64,000 bases of DNA from Gymnothorax reevesii (Eukaryota > Chordata > Actinopteri > Anguilliformes > Muraenidae): positions 76,883,120 through 76,947,119 of the forward strand of contig CM056583.1 in NCBI GenBank assembly GCA_029721435.1. Reading direction: 5' to 3'. The position numbers and the translations under genes were made by a program. Numbering within the stretch: the stretch's first letter is position 1; each line of letters starts with the position of its first letter. The notes under the pieces are model-generated. The model was given only the letters and a program-made list of their open reading frames with translations. It ran no database searches and was not told the origin of the DNA. Positions 1-12,149 of this stretch are shown here, piece after piece.

Positions 1-2095
1 CCTTAAATCCCCAGCGCTCAACTACAGACATTTTGTGAGGCACATCGCAAGATATATGGTTGCTAGCAAACTGATATAGCCAATTGGTTTATTATCACTT
101 TCAACTTGAAATTGAATGTTGCACAATACTGTACATTTTGCTTGTATCCGTCTTGAAATGTAACATTTACTCATAAGAACATTCAGAAGTGCTTTGTAAA
201 TATTTTATGTCTCTTCATATCCAGAAAAAAGAATAACAAGTGGTACAGCATTTGACTTCAGTGACTCTGCACACGTCAGTGAAATTCCCGCTGTTATAGC
301 GGTTTCATGAATGACTTGCTGTACTGTAAAGTATGCATTCAAATTTTCATATGAAATAAGATACGTTCATGTCAGAACAAATACCTTCTAGCTATAAATT
401 ATTGTATTCCCATGACAGGAAAGACTGCAACTCTGCACTCCTTTGTTGATCTGGTGAATAAGAGCATGCGTTTTCAAAATGGCTGATTGTTGTCACATCA
501 AGCCTCTCTTAGCGCCCCACTCAAACTGTCTATTTTCTAAATTGTGAAGTACCAAAGCATTGATGCTCTCTCATTTTACCCCAATGGTCTCCTAAACAGC
601 AACGAGCTGCAAGAGACATCCTTTCTCATCGACGTAATGGAACTGAAGGGACTAGAATTAAGCTCAGGGCAGGTACTGCCAGACTGACTCTTTCCGGGGG
701 ACTTATTTCGCTCACACTTTGTCTTATGGGTGACCTACTTCTTCATAGTGAAATGACTTTGCCTGGCCTCTGACAGTGTGCCTTGGAGATGCTCACCATT
801 CTTCATCAAGCAAGAACATCGAAGATAAAAATCCGTCATGGGAGCAGTGACTGTCCCCCAGTAAAGGTGAAGGCAGCGATATCAGAAAGTGTACTTGGTA
901 CATCAATATAAGCCTTTCTGGAACACTGTGGATGTACTGTACTTGCAAGTCTTTTAAATAAAACAATGATCAAAGTAAAGCTGAGTTAAAAAAAAAAAAA
1001 CTGATACAATTGTTTCAAAAATATATGTTTCAATAATAAATTTAATTAGGATATAATTTACGCGAATTGGGCCTGTTCCATAAAGTGAGATTACTGAGTT
1101 ACCCACATAATGGCACAAAGCAATGCTTCGAGCAGCTCATTTCACTGCAGTTCAGGCTCGGATGGAATCCAGTCCTTACCAAGTGTAATTAGCCCACTAA
1201 CTCAGTAGTCTAATCCTCCTTAGTACAGTAGAACACTGTAAAATTATAATCATGAAAACACTATAAAAAAAATTGTGTGTTCCCTCAGCTTGACCAAGTC
1301 ATCTTGATGCTTTGACTGAGTCAAGTTCTGTTAGTGTAAAAAGGCAAGTTTATCTCTACTAAACTTAACTCTACATTCAGAGAACTTCACTCAGTCAAAT
1401 CGACAGGATGACTCAACTCAGTCGAGTTAAAAGAACAAATCACTTTTACCATGCAAGATTCCAGACATTTATTGAGTGATTAAATCTTCTTCCTTTTGAA
1501 TGGAGATAACTTAAAGAGCAGTTCCAAGTTATGGAAATGTGAATAGCTTTTTAGACATATGTGAGTAATCTCAGTGTTCGCAGGCGTAGTCTATCAGTCT
1601 TCAAGGGTCATACCTTATCTTGTAGGGCTCAGTTTGTGCTGCCGCACAAGGGCGTACCGAGGACAACCAGACTCTCTCTGACACTTCAATAATTCAAACA
1701 AGCTTCTAGATGAAAACATACCAAGTCTTGTTTTTATTGCATTTTTTCTCCAAAATAATCTGCGGGCATAACACTCCCTGTTTCTAGCCTTGCATTGTTC
1801 ACAGAAAACACAATTCTACTCTAAGTGATTCATGCCCAGGCATATACAACCTCAGCTCTACAGCATGTAAAATGCTAATTAAAAACAGCATTAAGTGATA
1901 TGTAAATCATGTTTTCAAAAGTTTTTGTTAAGTCCAGCCCAATAAAAAAATACTGAAAGTTTCACCCGATCAACTACGCTTCTATATTGATTTTTGTAAA
2001 TATTAGTGGATTCCAAACTTGATGCCTACCACACAATCCATAACAACTGTGACAGTGGAATGGAAAGACTGGAAAAATAGTGGAATCTTCAAAAA
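1..2095. other. No recognisable gene; A-tract after AATAAA
   Basis: I see no supported gene here. An AATAAA signal at 957-962 is followed 25 bases later by a run of 13 A (988-1000), the layout of a polyadenylated RNA end or of a retrocopied transcript. Sequence upstream (540-950) has normal base composition but no long open frame. Several short direct and inverted GACTCAGT-type motifs (GACTGAGTCAAG, CAGTCGAGTT) cluster at 1310-1440. Confidence 0.4.
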
Positions 2096-2099
2096 AAAA

Positions 2100-3290
2100 A
2101 AGTACCCATTTGAAACATTCCAGAGGTAAACAGGTGAATCTGTAAAACATGATTCAATTATGAATGGGTATAAAATGAGCAGTCATAAAAGACAAGGTTG
2201 TTATCCAGCAAGATCAATCGAGATTCTGCTGTGTGAGCAAATAGTCAATCAGTTTAAGAGCGTTTCAAAACCTGCACTTGCACAGAATTTAGGAATCTCA
2301 CCATTAACAGTCCATAATAGCCTACAGTAAAGACATTCAGAGATTCTACAGAAACGGAACCAATCCCATATGTAAAAGTATGAGGTCAAACACTGATATT
2401 GGACGCGAGTGACCTCTGACCCAACAGATAGCACTACATTGCAAAGCAAAATACCTCTGTAATGGACATGCCCACATGGACTCATAAATACTTCAGAAGA
2501 CTTGTGTTACAGAGTTCAGTTTGTCATGGCATCATCAAACGTAAGTTTAGGCTCGACTACGCACAGAGAAAGCCAAATATCAACACCATTCAGAGGCACC
2601 ACTGACTTCTCAGGGAATGAGTTCATTTTAAAAGGACCCGCAGAAGTGGAAAGGAGTCCATATTTCAAATCTTCTCTGGAAATAATGGGCATTCTGCTCT
2701 CAGGGCCAGAGAAAGGAGCAGGGAAATCCTAATCTTTATCAGTAATAAGTTCAAAAGCCGGCATGAGGCCTGGTCTGGGGCTGCATTCATCCAACTGGTG
2801 TGGGCAACTCACACATCTGTTAAGGCAAGATTGACACAGATAGTTACACAAACATTTTGGATTAACATGTTTGCCTTCTAGACTTTGTCATTTTCTGAAA
2901 TGCCTCTGCTTGTTCCCACAGGATAGTGAGAAGCTGCACTCTATACATATTACAACAGCGTGGCTTTGTAGCTGGGGTGCAGGTTTTGCCTGCAGCCTGG
3001 ACCTGTCTTCCGTTGAAAATGTGTGGCGAATTATAAAGCGCAAAATATGAAGATGGAGACCCCGGACCGTTGACCATCTGAAGTCCTATCTCAGGCAAAA
3101 ATGGGAACAAAGTCCACTTTTGAAACTCCTTGATTAGTGTCCTCATTTCCAAGATGACTACTGAGTGTTATTTAATGGGGGAGGTGATGTTTCACATTTT
3201 GTCATGGGGAGCATTGCTCTCCAAGTAATCAATTATGAGGTAATCCATCCGTAGGCAAAATCCAATAAACAGTAGAATTTTCAAGTTAAA
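2100..3290 (+). pseudogene. Old Tc1-like transposon relic with decayed transposase
   Basis: Transposase relic of a cut-and-paste Tc1/mariner element. At 2220-2340 the plus strand still reads as the helix-turn-helix part (LGISPLTVHN), a segment at 2640-2720 resembles the region after the first catalytic aspartate (SGNNGHSALRARE), and at 3008-3046 the DDE glutamate motif survives (VENVWRIIKRK), followed by the C-terminal stretch ending near 3150. The parts lie in different frames with stops and deletions, so no protein can be made. The segment around the second aspartate has been replaced or scrambled. Terminal inverted repeats could not be delimited, so the ends are approximate. It is clearly more diverged than the Tc1 copies at 15.4 and 45.3 kb and resembles a different sub-family. 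Assignment to Tc1 is confident; the sub-family is not. Confidence 0.75.
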
Positions 3291-3299
3291 GCATCAAAT

Positions 3300-4320
3300 T
3301 ATGTGTTTTCAAGATCTAGAGGGCGAATAGACTTTTCAAACTACACTTTTTGAATTAGTATTCTCTTTGATGCGCTAACTTTTTCAGAATTGGGGTTCAA
3401 TATTACATGGAATATGTTGATGTTCCATGTCTTCTAAGCCAGTGTTCCTGTTGTAGTAAGCTATAAATAAACAAAATGGCATCTTCAACAGCCAGAACTC
3501 CTCGTTTGCATTTGTATTATTTATCATAAGATGTTCTGGGCATTTTTGACCTTTGTTCCATCCCAAGAAATGCTCATAATCTGAGACCCTGGAGCAGAGA
3601 GTGAAGATATCATAATTGTCCATGAAATAATGCTTTTAATTTAATTCTCATGGAGTACATAGGACTTGGCTGAACTTCGAGATCTTTGGGCCCAATTTTC
3701 CCAGTAATATGTGGTACACACAAGAATATTGTAACTTATTTTCTGCGGCCTGTCGATAAGAGAGGTTGTGCTGGGCAAATTTAAATGCGTGTAAGCATTA
3801 GGCGATAGCACAAGTGGGCAAGATAAAGAGTGTTGATCTGTTTATAAGGGGTGGGGCAACTTCCGTGCCAAACCGCCATCCTATGTGCAGCCTCCGGAGA
3901 CGACAGAAGAAGGCACACGAAACTGATTCTTTCACCTCTGTTGAAGTGCTTGCCTTTTTATTGTTGACTTTAATATGCTGTAGAATTTGAATTATTTTAT
4001 TATTTTTTGTATTACAGAAGGTTCATTGGTCCAAAAGAAGGTCAAACTCGTGCAGTATGTTCTCCATGTGAACAACGAACATGTTTGAAATGGCATACTT
4101 GTCTAATACCGCTCAGTATACACTGGATACTACCTGCTATTCTTCAGATTAGTATGCAGTGTATTAGCCAATATGTAACAGGTTTGTACTGCACAGTCAC
4201 ATTGCCATCAAGCCATTAAGATCATCTGAGTCTAAGTAGAATGATACAAATGATTGTGTTGTATTGCAAAATAGAGTGAAATTTGGCAATCGTATTTGCC
4301 TGTCAGTGGTTCACACATTC
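3300..4320. other. No feature seen
   Basis: AT-rich sequence with only short random frames. Nothing that I recognise as coding, structural RNA or a delimited repeat. Confidence 0.4.
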
Positions 4321-4324
4321 AGTC

Positions 4325-4470
4325 CTTGGGGACTCCAGCATGTGCTGATTCTCATTCCAACCAAAGTTACAATTTCACAAGCTGTTCATTTTATTAATTA
4401 GGTGCATTTGAAGTTTAGAAGGATTTTTTTTTTGCCTTTCTAATCCACATTCTAACATGTTTTTGCAATG
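4325..4470. repeat. Fragment of a dispersed repeat
   Basis: The block beginning CAGTCCTTGGGGACTCCAGC and running through a TTAATTAGGTGC segment reads like the end of a fish MITE that usually continues into an inverted copy. Only one arm is present here. A looser relative of the same opening lies at 10110-10180. Family not named. Confidence 0.4.
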
Positions 4471-4693
4471 CCACAAATATTTCCTATTTTATAATGGAAA
4501 ATTCTGAAGAAGGGGGAGCGGCACACCAAATAAAGAAATCCAATGATCCTTCTCACACCTTTCATTGAATGCAAATAGTTTTTGGCATTTGTTTTCATGG
4601 CATTCAAAGTGTGAGAGGGGGTCTTTGGGATTTTTTTTTCTTAGTTTCATGTGCCACATTCTCTTGTTGGGAATTTCTGATTTAATTTTTTTT

Positions 4694-4708
4694 ATTATTA
4701 TTATTAAA
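4694..4708. repeat. Short (ATT)n microsatellite
   Basis: Five repeats of a TTA/ATT unit directly after a T-rich run. Confidence 0.7.
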
Positions 4709-4842
4709 GAGTGCAGCTCTTCAGTTAAGATGCACACTTGTTCCGCTTTATTTTCCAATTTTTAGATTTTATTCATTTTACCATTTGCAAGCAATTTAAT
4801 AAACAAAGGTAACAAATGCATGAGATTAATTGGCCAACTTAA

Positions 4843-5093
4843 AGGTCCCCCATTATGCTACCAGGTGCTCAGCTAATTTGCCATTATGAGCCAGTTAAAA
4901 ATCTTCCCTTCCTGACATCACTAGGGGGAGTGACCAACCAGAATAATGAAATCTGATTGACTGCTTGGCTGAAGTTGATCAGCCTTTCTTGCCTCTGGTT
5001 GGTTACTTCCCCATGTGATGTCAAGAGGGGAAAGATTTTGAACTGGCTTGTGAGAACTAATTGGCTGTGCACCTGGAGACATAATAGGAGACC
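4843..5093. mobile_element. 251-bp fold-back MITE flanked by TTAA
   Basis: Non-autonomous element. The left end AGGTCCCCCATTATGC pairs with the right end, whose reverse complement is GGTCTCCTATTATG, and TTAA lies immediately outside both ends (4839-4842 and 5094-5097). The interior is one long imperfect hairpin: a GCCAGTTAAAAATCTTCCC arm at about 4889 and the opposite arm near 5028-5048. TTAA duplication is known for piggyBac and Kolobok elements; which of these supplied the transposase is not decidable here. A second diverged copy lies at 19201-19440. Confidence 0.75.
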
Positions 5094-6890
5094 TTAAACA
5101 AATTAATAGGCAATTAGCTTAATTCAATTGTTAAACTTGCAATAATTTGATATTTTCCCCTCATATTTCAATGCAATTTACGTGGGCCTCGTCATTGGTG
5201 TTGTCAATGAATTATTCATTATCTTCCAGGTGATTAGGATTCCTAGCTAGGTGTACATCAAAATTACAAGCTTGCTGACTGACCTCAGTCTTTAATTTCA
5301 AGATAGATAATTTGCCTCTTTTTGTGTAACTATATTCAAATTGAAATTTCCTCATTGAAATTTAATCCAATAACTAATATATGTTCGCAAAAATATGCCC
5401 AGTATTTTTCACGGCATCCATAGCTATTTTTAACAGAATTTCATTTTAGAAATTATAAAACCCCCAGTAAATGCTCCTAGTTTCCAAAAATTAAAACTCT
5501 GGGATCTTCACAGCAGTCAGAACAAAAACCAGCATACACTGTGGTCCCGCAGGCTGAGAGCCACAGGCCTATGCTTGATCACATGAGCCAGGACCAACAG
5601 AGAAAGATGTCTGTGGCACTGCTTGCAAGTTCAGTTTCGAAGTGAACATCTCCAGTAGAATACTTTCTGACTTTAAATGCGTCTCTGCTGCCAGGCAATT
5701 TATGCATTCAATATTCTGTCAAGCGACACAAATGTAAACATTCTGTGTACCGAAATTTAATGTTCTCAATTGGGTAGAATCAAATAAAATCCAGTGAATA
5801 GATAGCTTTTCAGTCTCACTCCATCTCACAAACTGATGTGTTTGGAGTATAATTCTAACCATGCCCGTTTATACTCCTGGAGAAGGGTGGAGGTGGTTGT
5901 GAGAAATACACAGAGGCTCCACGGTTAAGTTACAAGTGCTGCATGAATCACTAAGTAATAACACTAATTTTGCATTGATGATGACCCAATCATTACAAAA
6001 CATTTGTCATATTGATGCCTTTAAAGGGAGTTCCCGATAACGTAGGTTAATGAACAGGGCCACTCCCAATGTGTCTTCCTATTCGTCCTTATGCCTATAC
6101 CTACTACATTCCCACAATCCCCTCTCGTCTCGTTTCTACGCCCCTCCCACCTTTCTCCTCTACAAGAAGGAAGCAAGAAACAGCCACCACCTGGGACCTA
6201 GAGGGGGCTTGGGAGCCGCACAGACTCCGACGAGATTTTAGCCCCACCCTGAGTCTCGCCACCCGGGGGACACCCAACGTCCACACAATCACAGACTAAG
6301 TCCAACACCACACCCGCCCCGATCTCCTATCCGCAGTCCCTCCCAATACTCTCCTCTACTTCGGGAGTGGTCCAGAATTCATTAAGCGACATTTTATTCC
6401 ATCCATTTCCTGCAGCAGGAATAGCTGCTGTCCCTGTTGGGCCTGCGTTTCTTGTCACATGCCGGTGGAATCAGAAACAAACTGCGTTTCAGTTTAGATG
6501 TAGTTCTTCAAAGTCATACGTGTATTTTAATAAAATACTAAATATTGCCTTGCGCAATTTCATACTCCCATTGAGACATTCTCATTTACATTGAAACTTG
6601 CCCTTGAAATACACCCTTGAGATTCATGTCTCCACCCACTTGCGTGTTGCACCGGCACAAAACCGCCAATTAGTCCTCACAGCTGGAGGAAAATCAGAAA
6701 GACGCAGCGATCTGTCTGACTGTGTCCAAGTCAGGCCCTTGAGGTGCATTTTATTATTTCTACACAGGTATAATGGCAGTAGTCAGGATGGCAAAGTGAT
6801 ATGCCTGAAAGGATCATTAGCACTGGTGAAAAGTAATCTACTATGGGCCGAAATGCCGCACCGGCATGTGATTTCGTGCCATTATGCAGT
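5094..6890. other. Unassigned; includes a segment duplicated near 19.5 kb and a C-rich stretch
   Basis: No gene supported. Segment 5690-5860 resembles 19490-19655 in the same orientation (shared AATCAAAT, AAAATCCAG, CATTCTG and CACAAAC landmarks), extending the similarity started by the MITE pair 4843/19201. From about 6060 to 6360 the plus strand is strikingly rich in C and poor in G, which opens several overlapping frames of no recognisable content. Confidence 0.4.
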
Positions 6891-6896
6891 CCTGAA

Positions 6897-6917
6897 AATA
6901 AATAAATAAATAAATAC
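6897..6917. repeat. (AAAT)n microsatellite
   Basis: Five AAAT units following the sequence CCTGAAAAT. Confidence 0.8.
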
Positions 6918-6919
6918 AT

Positions 6920-9900
6920 CGTATGCTAGGCAAAGAAAAAAAATTATTAATGGAAGAAAATAATCTTGGTAAGAATACAATTCATGCCTCATTAACCATA
7001 GTAACGTCACAAGTCTGCCCTCGCAATGACAGTGCAGAAACGAACAAAGACAAAAAAATGACATCTGAGCCCAGCGCAGACACCACTGATAAAAATTACA
7101 GTTTCCAATGACATCCAGCTTCATTTTCTCAACGCATAATGTGCAATTAGGGGTTAAATGTTCCTGCTGTCATCATATTGTCTCCATATGACCCAGCCCA
7201 AGCTTGGTAGTGACTTCAGTTTCCACTCAAGGTGGATACGGAAAAATCACAACCTGTATTTGCGATGACAAATGGAACGGATCCAAGTAGATTCCAAACC
7301 TCCTTAAATGCGTGAGATTGTGTGATAATTGGGGATACAATTCAATTTAAAACAAAAAGGAAGGAGAAGGGGGCAGGTAAAGAAACTGCTGGGAGAAAAT
7401 GAGGGAAACTGATTCAAGCGATGACGTACAAGGTCAAAGGTTACAGTAGCATCAGGCGAAGAAGCAGAGGAGACCGTAACACAGTCAGCCAGAAGGCAGG
7501 TAATGCTGTGGCAAATGTCTGGACTGCAGAGCAATATCCACAGTTCAAGAACAAAATGAATGGCTGTATACTCAATATGGAAGTCTTGGCTTTAATGTAT
7601 GCTGTGCATCTGGGTGTCTTTTGCTCATAGGAGGCTAACATTGCCACTAACTGGGATGAGGACACAATATGACAGGCTTTAAGTTCATCTTCAATGAGAA
7701 TACGTATATTAATACATTGTTCCTCGTGAAACAAATGATAAAGTAGTCCTATAGTTTCCATTTCAAATTGCACCAGATCAATGCATTTAGCTGCACTAAT
7801 TCAAAAAAAAAAAAAAAACCTCTCTCAGGAGCATACCCGCGGACTTTTTACAACTGATCATCGGCGCGTTAAATTATACAATAAAGCAGGAAAGAAAATG
7901 CGCCCATTGATTCTATTTTCATTTCGATCAGTAATAAGGAAAACTTGTTCGTTGGATGAACTGCTTGGATCCTTTAAGGTACAATGATCTCTCCTTCGCG
8001 TGTTACCTCTGATAACCACTGCATTGTACCCAGTGGAACTCTGATAACCCCAGGGTCCTGCTCACTGGAACACAGCCATTAAGTCTTTCACAGCCTTGCT
8101 CAGATAATCCCTGAGACTTGCTCTGTGGAGTACAATGACAGTACTAGCAATGGGGAGGAAGATGGCTCTGGGCTAATTCTCTTTATTGTAACCATGAATA
8201 TTTGATCAGAACCAACTATGACTGCATAATGGGAATTTTTCATTGATTTTAGGGAGCCCATCGCATGGATGGAACTTTTCCTGACCCTGTTCTATGAAAG
8301 AAAATCGAGATCTCTGTTGAAATATACTTCAAGATGAGACCAGTTTCCATACAGTGATGTACCCTGCTGCACCCACCAATTCTGTACTTTGCAGTTGTAG
8401 CTGGATATCCACTGGAGAATACATAACCCATAGTGTCATCCATGGAGGTGAGACTCTCTGCATTTTTTGCTGTGATCAACCTGCAGGGATGATGTGATGT
8501 TGTGCAGTGCAGTGATCTTGGCTAATGTGTATCACAACAATACTATTCTCTAGATGTGGCCAGACATTTTGTGGATGTAGTGCTTATATTAATATGTGAG
8601 CTCCCAAATGAGAGGCTGATCGTGGAGCAGGTCTGAAGTTATGACTGAGATAAAAAAATAAATAAAAAATAAATATTTAGAAAGGATTCCAGCGAAGAAC
8701 ACAGCACCTTTCATCACTGATAAAAATTGCAGCTTCATATAATGCGCGTTTCCAAAGGTTTGGGTACTACAAGGGATTGTTCCACTTGTTTCCAGGATTT
8801 TGGGTACTGCACAGCAGAATTTCCTTTTTGCTGTACAAATGTGAAATGGCTTTATTTTGCAGCACTCGTGCATTCTTATTGTCTGACTTCTCTGAGGCTT
8901 TGACCGTGCCTTGGCGTTATTCAGTTGGGCTGTATTTCATTGCCTTCCACCCTCATTTAGCCTCTTGTTTACAAAGGGAGAGATGACTCTCACAGGAGAT
9001 CCGTTGCTGATTGGCGGAGATGGTCAAGTAATGGTTCTTTAGCACCTCACTTTTCTTGGGCGTTTATGACCTCCAGCCCCTGGTGAGATTGAATGGAACA
9101 CCGAACCAGAACGGGTCTTTCAAAACATGATTTCTTACCAATGGCACAGCAATACTAAATCAATATGGTTTTACCTTTTGTCAAATGTTAGGTACAGGTA
9201 GGACCAAATAATTAGCTTACATGCAAGTTAAAGTGTATTTTCATAATAGAGGACATTTAACAACAGCTCAGGGCAAGACTATTTGAAACTCCGGGTCAAA
9301 GATAATAATGACATAACATGGGCTTAAACACGCAATGTTTATATGGCAGATCAGCATTGCTGATGAAGCATGTCTGGAGGCCGAATGAACTTGATTTATA
9401 TAAAACATTTTATATGTGAAGAACAATACACCCATTCACAATAGGAATGCAAAGTGAAGTAAATATAATATCCCCCATAAAACATTTCATTTACTCAACA
9501 TAAAAATGAACACTTTTATGATGTTATGTTTGAAGCTCATTGTTAAGAAAATAGATCAGCTAAATCATACAGCACGTTTAGCATCTCCCTACTGGCTTAT
9601 TTCATCTAAATTGAACTGATCTTGGTTCCTTCTGTGGGTAGTGCCAACGGATATATAAACGTGGGGAAGCTGCTGTTTAAATGCTAATTTCTGCTGTCGT
9701 GTTCATGTGAGTAAGGCTATTTAAAAACCAAACATTAGCACAAGCATTCCATGAGTCTTATTTGAAGATAAATATCTAAAATGACTAACTCCTAAAAGAA
9801 AATAGCCTCTGATTTGAATTTTGTTACCATTTTTCCTGCAAAATATGTAATATTTCTAACATTGCTGCAGGGAATGAGTCCACTACTGCTGCAAAAGAGG

Positions 9901-10100
9901 TTTGTTGCCCTTAAATGTTACCCAACACCAACTCAACACCAAATCACTCATGCTGTGATTTTTAAAGCTAATTAGAGGTATTTTTTATTCCACAGGCTAA
10001 GCACCAGGTCATATAGTACTGTATCATTTCATAAAATGGAGGCAGTCTGGAGTAATGAAGCAAATTAATAATTACAATTCTGGTGCTGTTGCACATCAGG
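6920..10100. other. No gene recognised
   Basis: The longest frames (about 110 codons on the minus strand around 7441-7773) have no recognisable motif and unremarkable composition. A17 at 7802-7818 and an A/T run at 8651-8677 are the only simple-sequence features. Confidence 0.4.
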
Positions 10101-10104
10101 CAAC

Positions 10105-10490
10105 ATACTATTTGACACTGGTTCCAATACTTGGTCCAAGGGACCCACTGTATGCTGGTTTTTGTTCCTATCGCAATTGCAGCTATAGAATTTAAATAAG
10201 TTGTTAACTGTTTTCAATGTCACTCTTCATATTTAAAGGGATTATCAACTGTTTTAGGCCATGAACTCAAGACACATAAGAAAACTATGCCACTAAAATT
10301 GACCAGCTGTTATTTCTTGTACAACATATTTGAAATGACCATTGTTGCATGAAAATTTGCGACTGATAGAATAAATCCATTAATTGGCTTTTAATTGATG
10401 AAACTGAGGACATATGGTTGCTAACATGATTTATTAGGCAATAGGTAATTAAGAATTCCAAGAAAAAGCAAATTGTAACAAGGCAAACTT
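10105..10490. repeat. Dispersed repeat, part shared with 17.9 kb
   Basis: The stretch ACATAAGAAAACTATGCCAC at 10274 followed by an AAATTGACCAG segment recurs almost unchanged at 17897-17930. The flanking sequence here (a GTATGCTGGTTTTTGTTCC block upstream) belongs to a repeat rather than unique DNA, but its ends and class are not clear. Confidence 0.45.
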
Positions 10491-10503
10491 GTCTGGCTTC
10501 ATA

Positions 10504-10550
10504 TGTGTTTGTGCGTGCGTGCATGTGTGTGTGTACGCGTGCGCACACGC
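10504..10550. repeat. Alternating purine-pyrimidine tract
   Basis: GTGTTTGTGCGTGCGTGCATG continues into GTGTGTGTGTACGCGTGCGC. Strict purine-pyrimidine alternation with CG steps is the composition known to favour left-handed DNA. Confidence 0.7.
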
Positions 10551-11131
10551 CGCGTGCAAGGCCATGGGATCTATTTTGTGGGGTGCTGTAAATTTTAGAA
10601 TTCTACTACGTCCCTGCATTTTGTGTTTTGAAAACTGAAAAAAATGACTGGTTGTTGTGCCTTCGGGTGTACCAATAGATCTGAGAAGGGGTTTAAAATT
10701 TATGTTTAAAATTTATTCAACCACTTTCATAAATTTCTCATTCTATTTATCACATAACTGAATAGCAGAATGTCATGGAAAGCAAATGTAATTTCTCTCA
10801 GCGCCCAATGTATGTTAGCACTGCGCTAACTACATCGCTCTGCTTACTCAGTCTCCGATTGAGACATTTGCGCCTGAACGAGGAACGTTTTGAAAATTCA
10901 GTCAACTGAGTAGCTAGCTAATGTTAGCTCGCTGGGTAACTCACAAATGTTACATATTAATGGTGAAAAAGTATTGCGTGCACGCTGCCTAGCTAAGTAA
11001 TATAAACTTAGTTATGTCAGTGGTGCTTAACTTTTCTCCTGCAGCGCTGAGCCATACTAATTCACCCAGTGTTATACTCGGTATTCAGTTTGGCTTACCG
11101 GTAGTAGAAACAGCGAGACATAGCGCTAAGC

Positions 11132-11312
11132 CAGGGGTCACCAACCCTGTTCCTGGAGGGCTGCCAACCTGTAGGTTTCTGCTCTACCTCCTATTCAGCA
11201 CACCTGATTCAACTAATTAGCTACTTAACAAGATCAGGAGCTGGGCAATTAAGAACCCAATTAATTGAATCAGTTGTGCCGAATTGCAGACAGAGCAGAA
11301 ACCTACAGGATG
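11132..11312. mobile_element. hAT-type fold-back MITE, right end missing
   Basis: Starts with the terminal sequence CAGGGGTCACCAACCCTG and then a CTGTAGGTTTCTGCTCTACC arm, a CACCTGATTCAACTAATTAG loop region and the inverted arm GAGCAGAAACCTACAGGA. This is the layout of a very common fish hAT MITE in which the second terminal repeat should mirror the first. Here the right arm stops after ACCTACAGGATGG and runs into a TC microsatellite, so the last 30 or so bases are lost. The hAT label rests on family recognition. Confidence 0.75.
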
Positions 11313-11384
11313 GTCTCTCTCTCTCTCTCAGGACATTTGACGTGTATCTGTGGGGAAAATCTCTCTCACTCTCTCTCTCTCTCT
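11313..11384. repeat. Two (TC)n blocks
   Basis: TC/CT runs at 11313-11329 and 11360-11384 flank a short non-repetitive spacer and abut the truncated end of the MITE, suggesting the microsatellite grew or slipped across its lost terminus. Confidence 0.7.
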
Positions 11385-11985
11385 GATTTATTTCACCTCA
11401 TATTTTCTGCACACGCCGACGATCAGACACGCTATAACACCACCTCGACTATAGACCTTGATAGCAGCTGGGCAAGATAAAGACCGACGTCACGGCCACC
11501 TAATTAACTTTGAGGCTGTGCAGCCACAGACATTATTTTGTTTATTTATAGGAAAGATAAACTGCCTATATACATTTTTATTGATTTTAATGAGGTTATA
11601 TAAACAAAATACACTTTTTAAAAACATATTAAGTTCATTGTTCACAAACCCTTTAAGTTAATTACAGGTACTGTGTGTAACTTATTTAACTTTTTATGAG
11701 AAAAAAATCCAATATTGCTTTCATAAATTCGTATTTACCGAAGTCTAATCACAATCGCATACAAATGCTTTCTCGTAGCTTAGAACGAGTTGCTTACAAA
11801 TACATAAGTGGTGGTGCGCCCACCGGAGGTTGCCATGTTGCATTGCCATCTTTGAATGTAGTAGCTGAAAAGGGACAAACTTGGTTCGCCTTTTGCGTTT
11901 CACCTTTAAATCCCTGTTTGTTGTCGGCAGTGGGGAGAAGTAAGCAAAGCACCCTGCGGTTCATATACTTGCCCTTTCCCTTGAA

Positions 11986-12143
11986 ATGGAGGACTATGGA
12001 TCCTCTTTGCCCCATGAGAGGGAAGGAAAACCACCCAAGAAAAGGAAAAGAAAACATGACTGGGATAAAACGAGAGTCTACATCGGCGTAGCTTTTCCCA
12101 GGTGGAGACAACTCATGAGCGAGAAGGACTTGAAAACGGACGC
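11986..12143 (+). CDS. Possible first coding exon with splice donor, unknown protein
   Basis: From ATG at 11986 a frame of 52 codons plus two bases runs to a good donor (GC|GTAAGT at 12142-12149). The product starts acidic, has a lysine-arginine stretch of nuclear localisation type at residues 16-23 (PPKKRKRK), then DWDKTRVYIGVAFPRW and a charged KDLKTDA end. It reminds me of the first exon of repeat-associated fish proteins in which this motif continues into an AE-type helix; this is memory, not a search, and no function is claimed. A possible continuation is in frame after the CTAACAG acceptor at 12181-12187, but that would make an intron of only 44 bases. Without the donor the frame would stop one codon later (TAA). 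It may be a stranded transposon exon rather than a host gene. Confidence 0.35.
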
Positions 12144-12149
12144 GTAAGT

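Noticed and set aside
6050..6299. Overlapping frames on both strands near 6.1-6.3 kb
   Set aside because: They arise from C-rich strand bias, which removes stop codons; no motif in any frame.
7441..7773. 110-codon minus-strand frame
   Set aside because: No recognisable domain, ordinary composition for chance frames in this base content.
11794..12111. 105-codon minus-strand frame opposite the possible exon
   Set aside because: Shadow of the plus-strand sequence; no motif and no splice sites.
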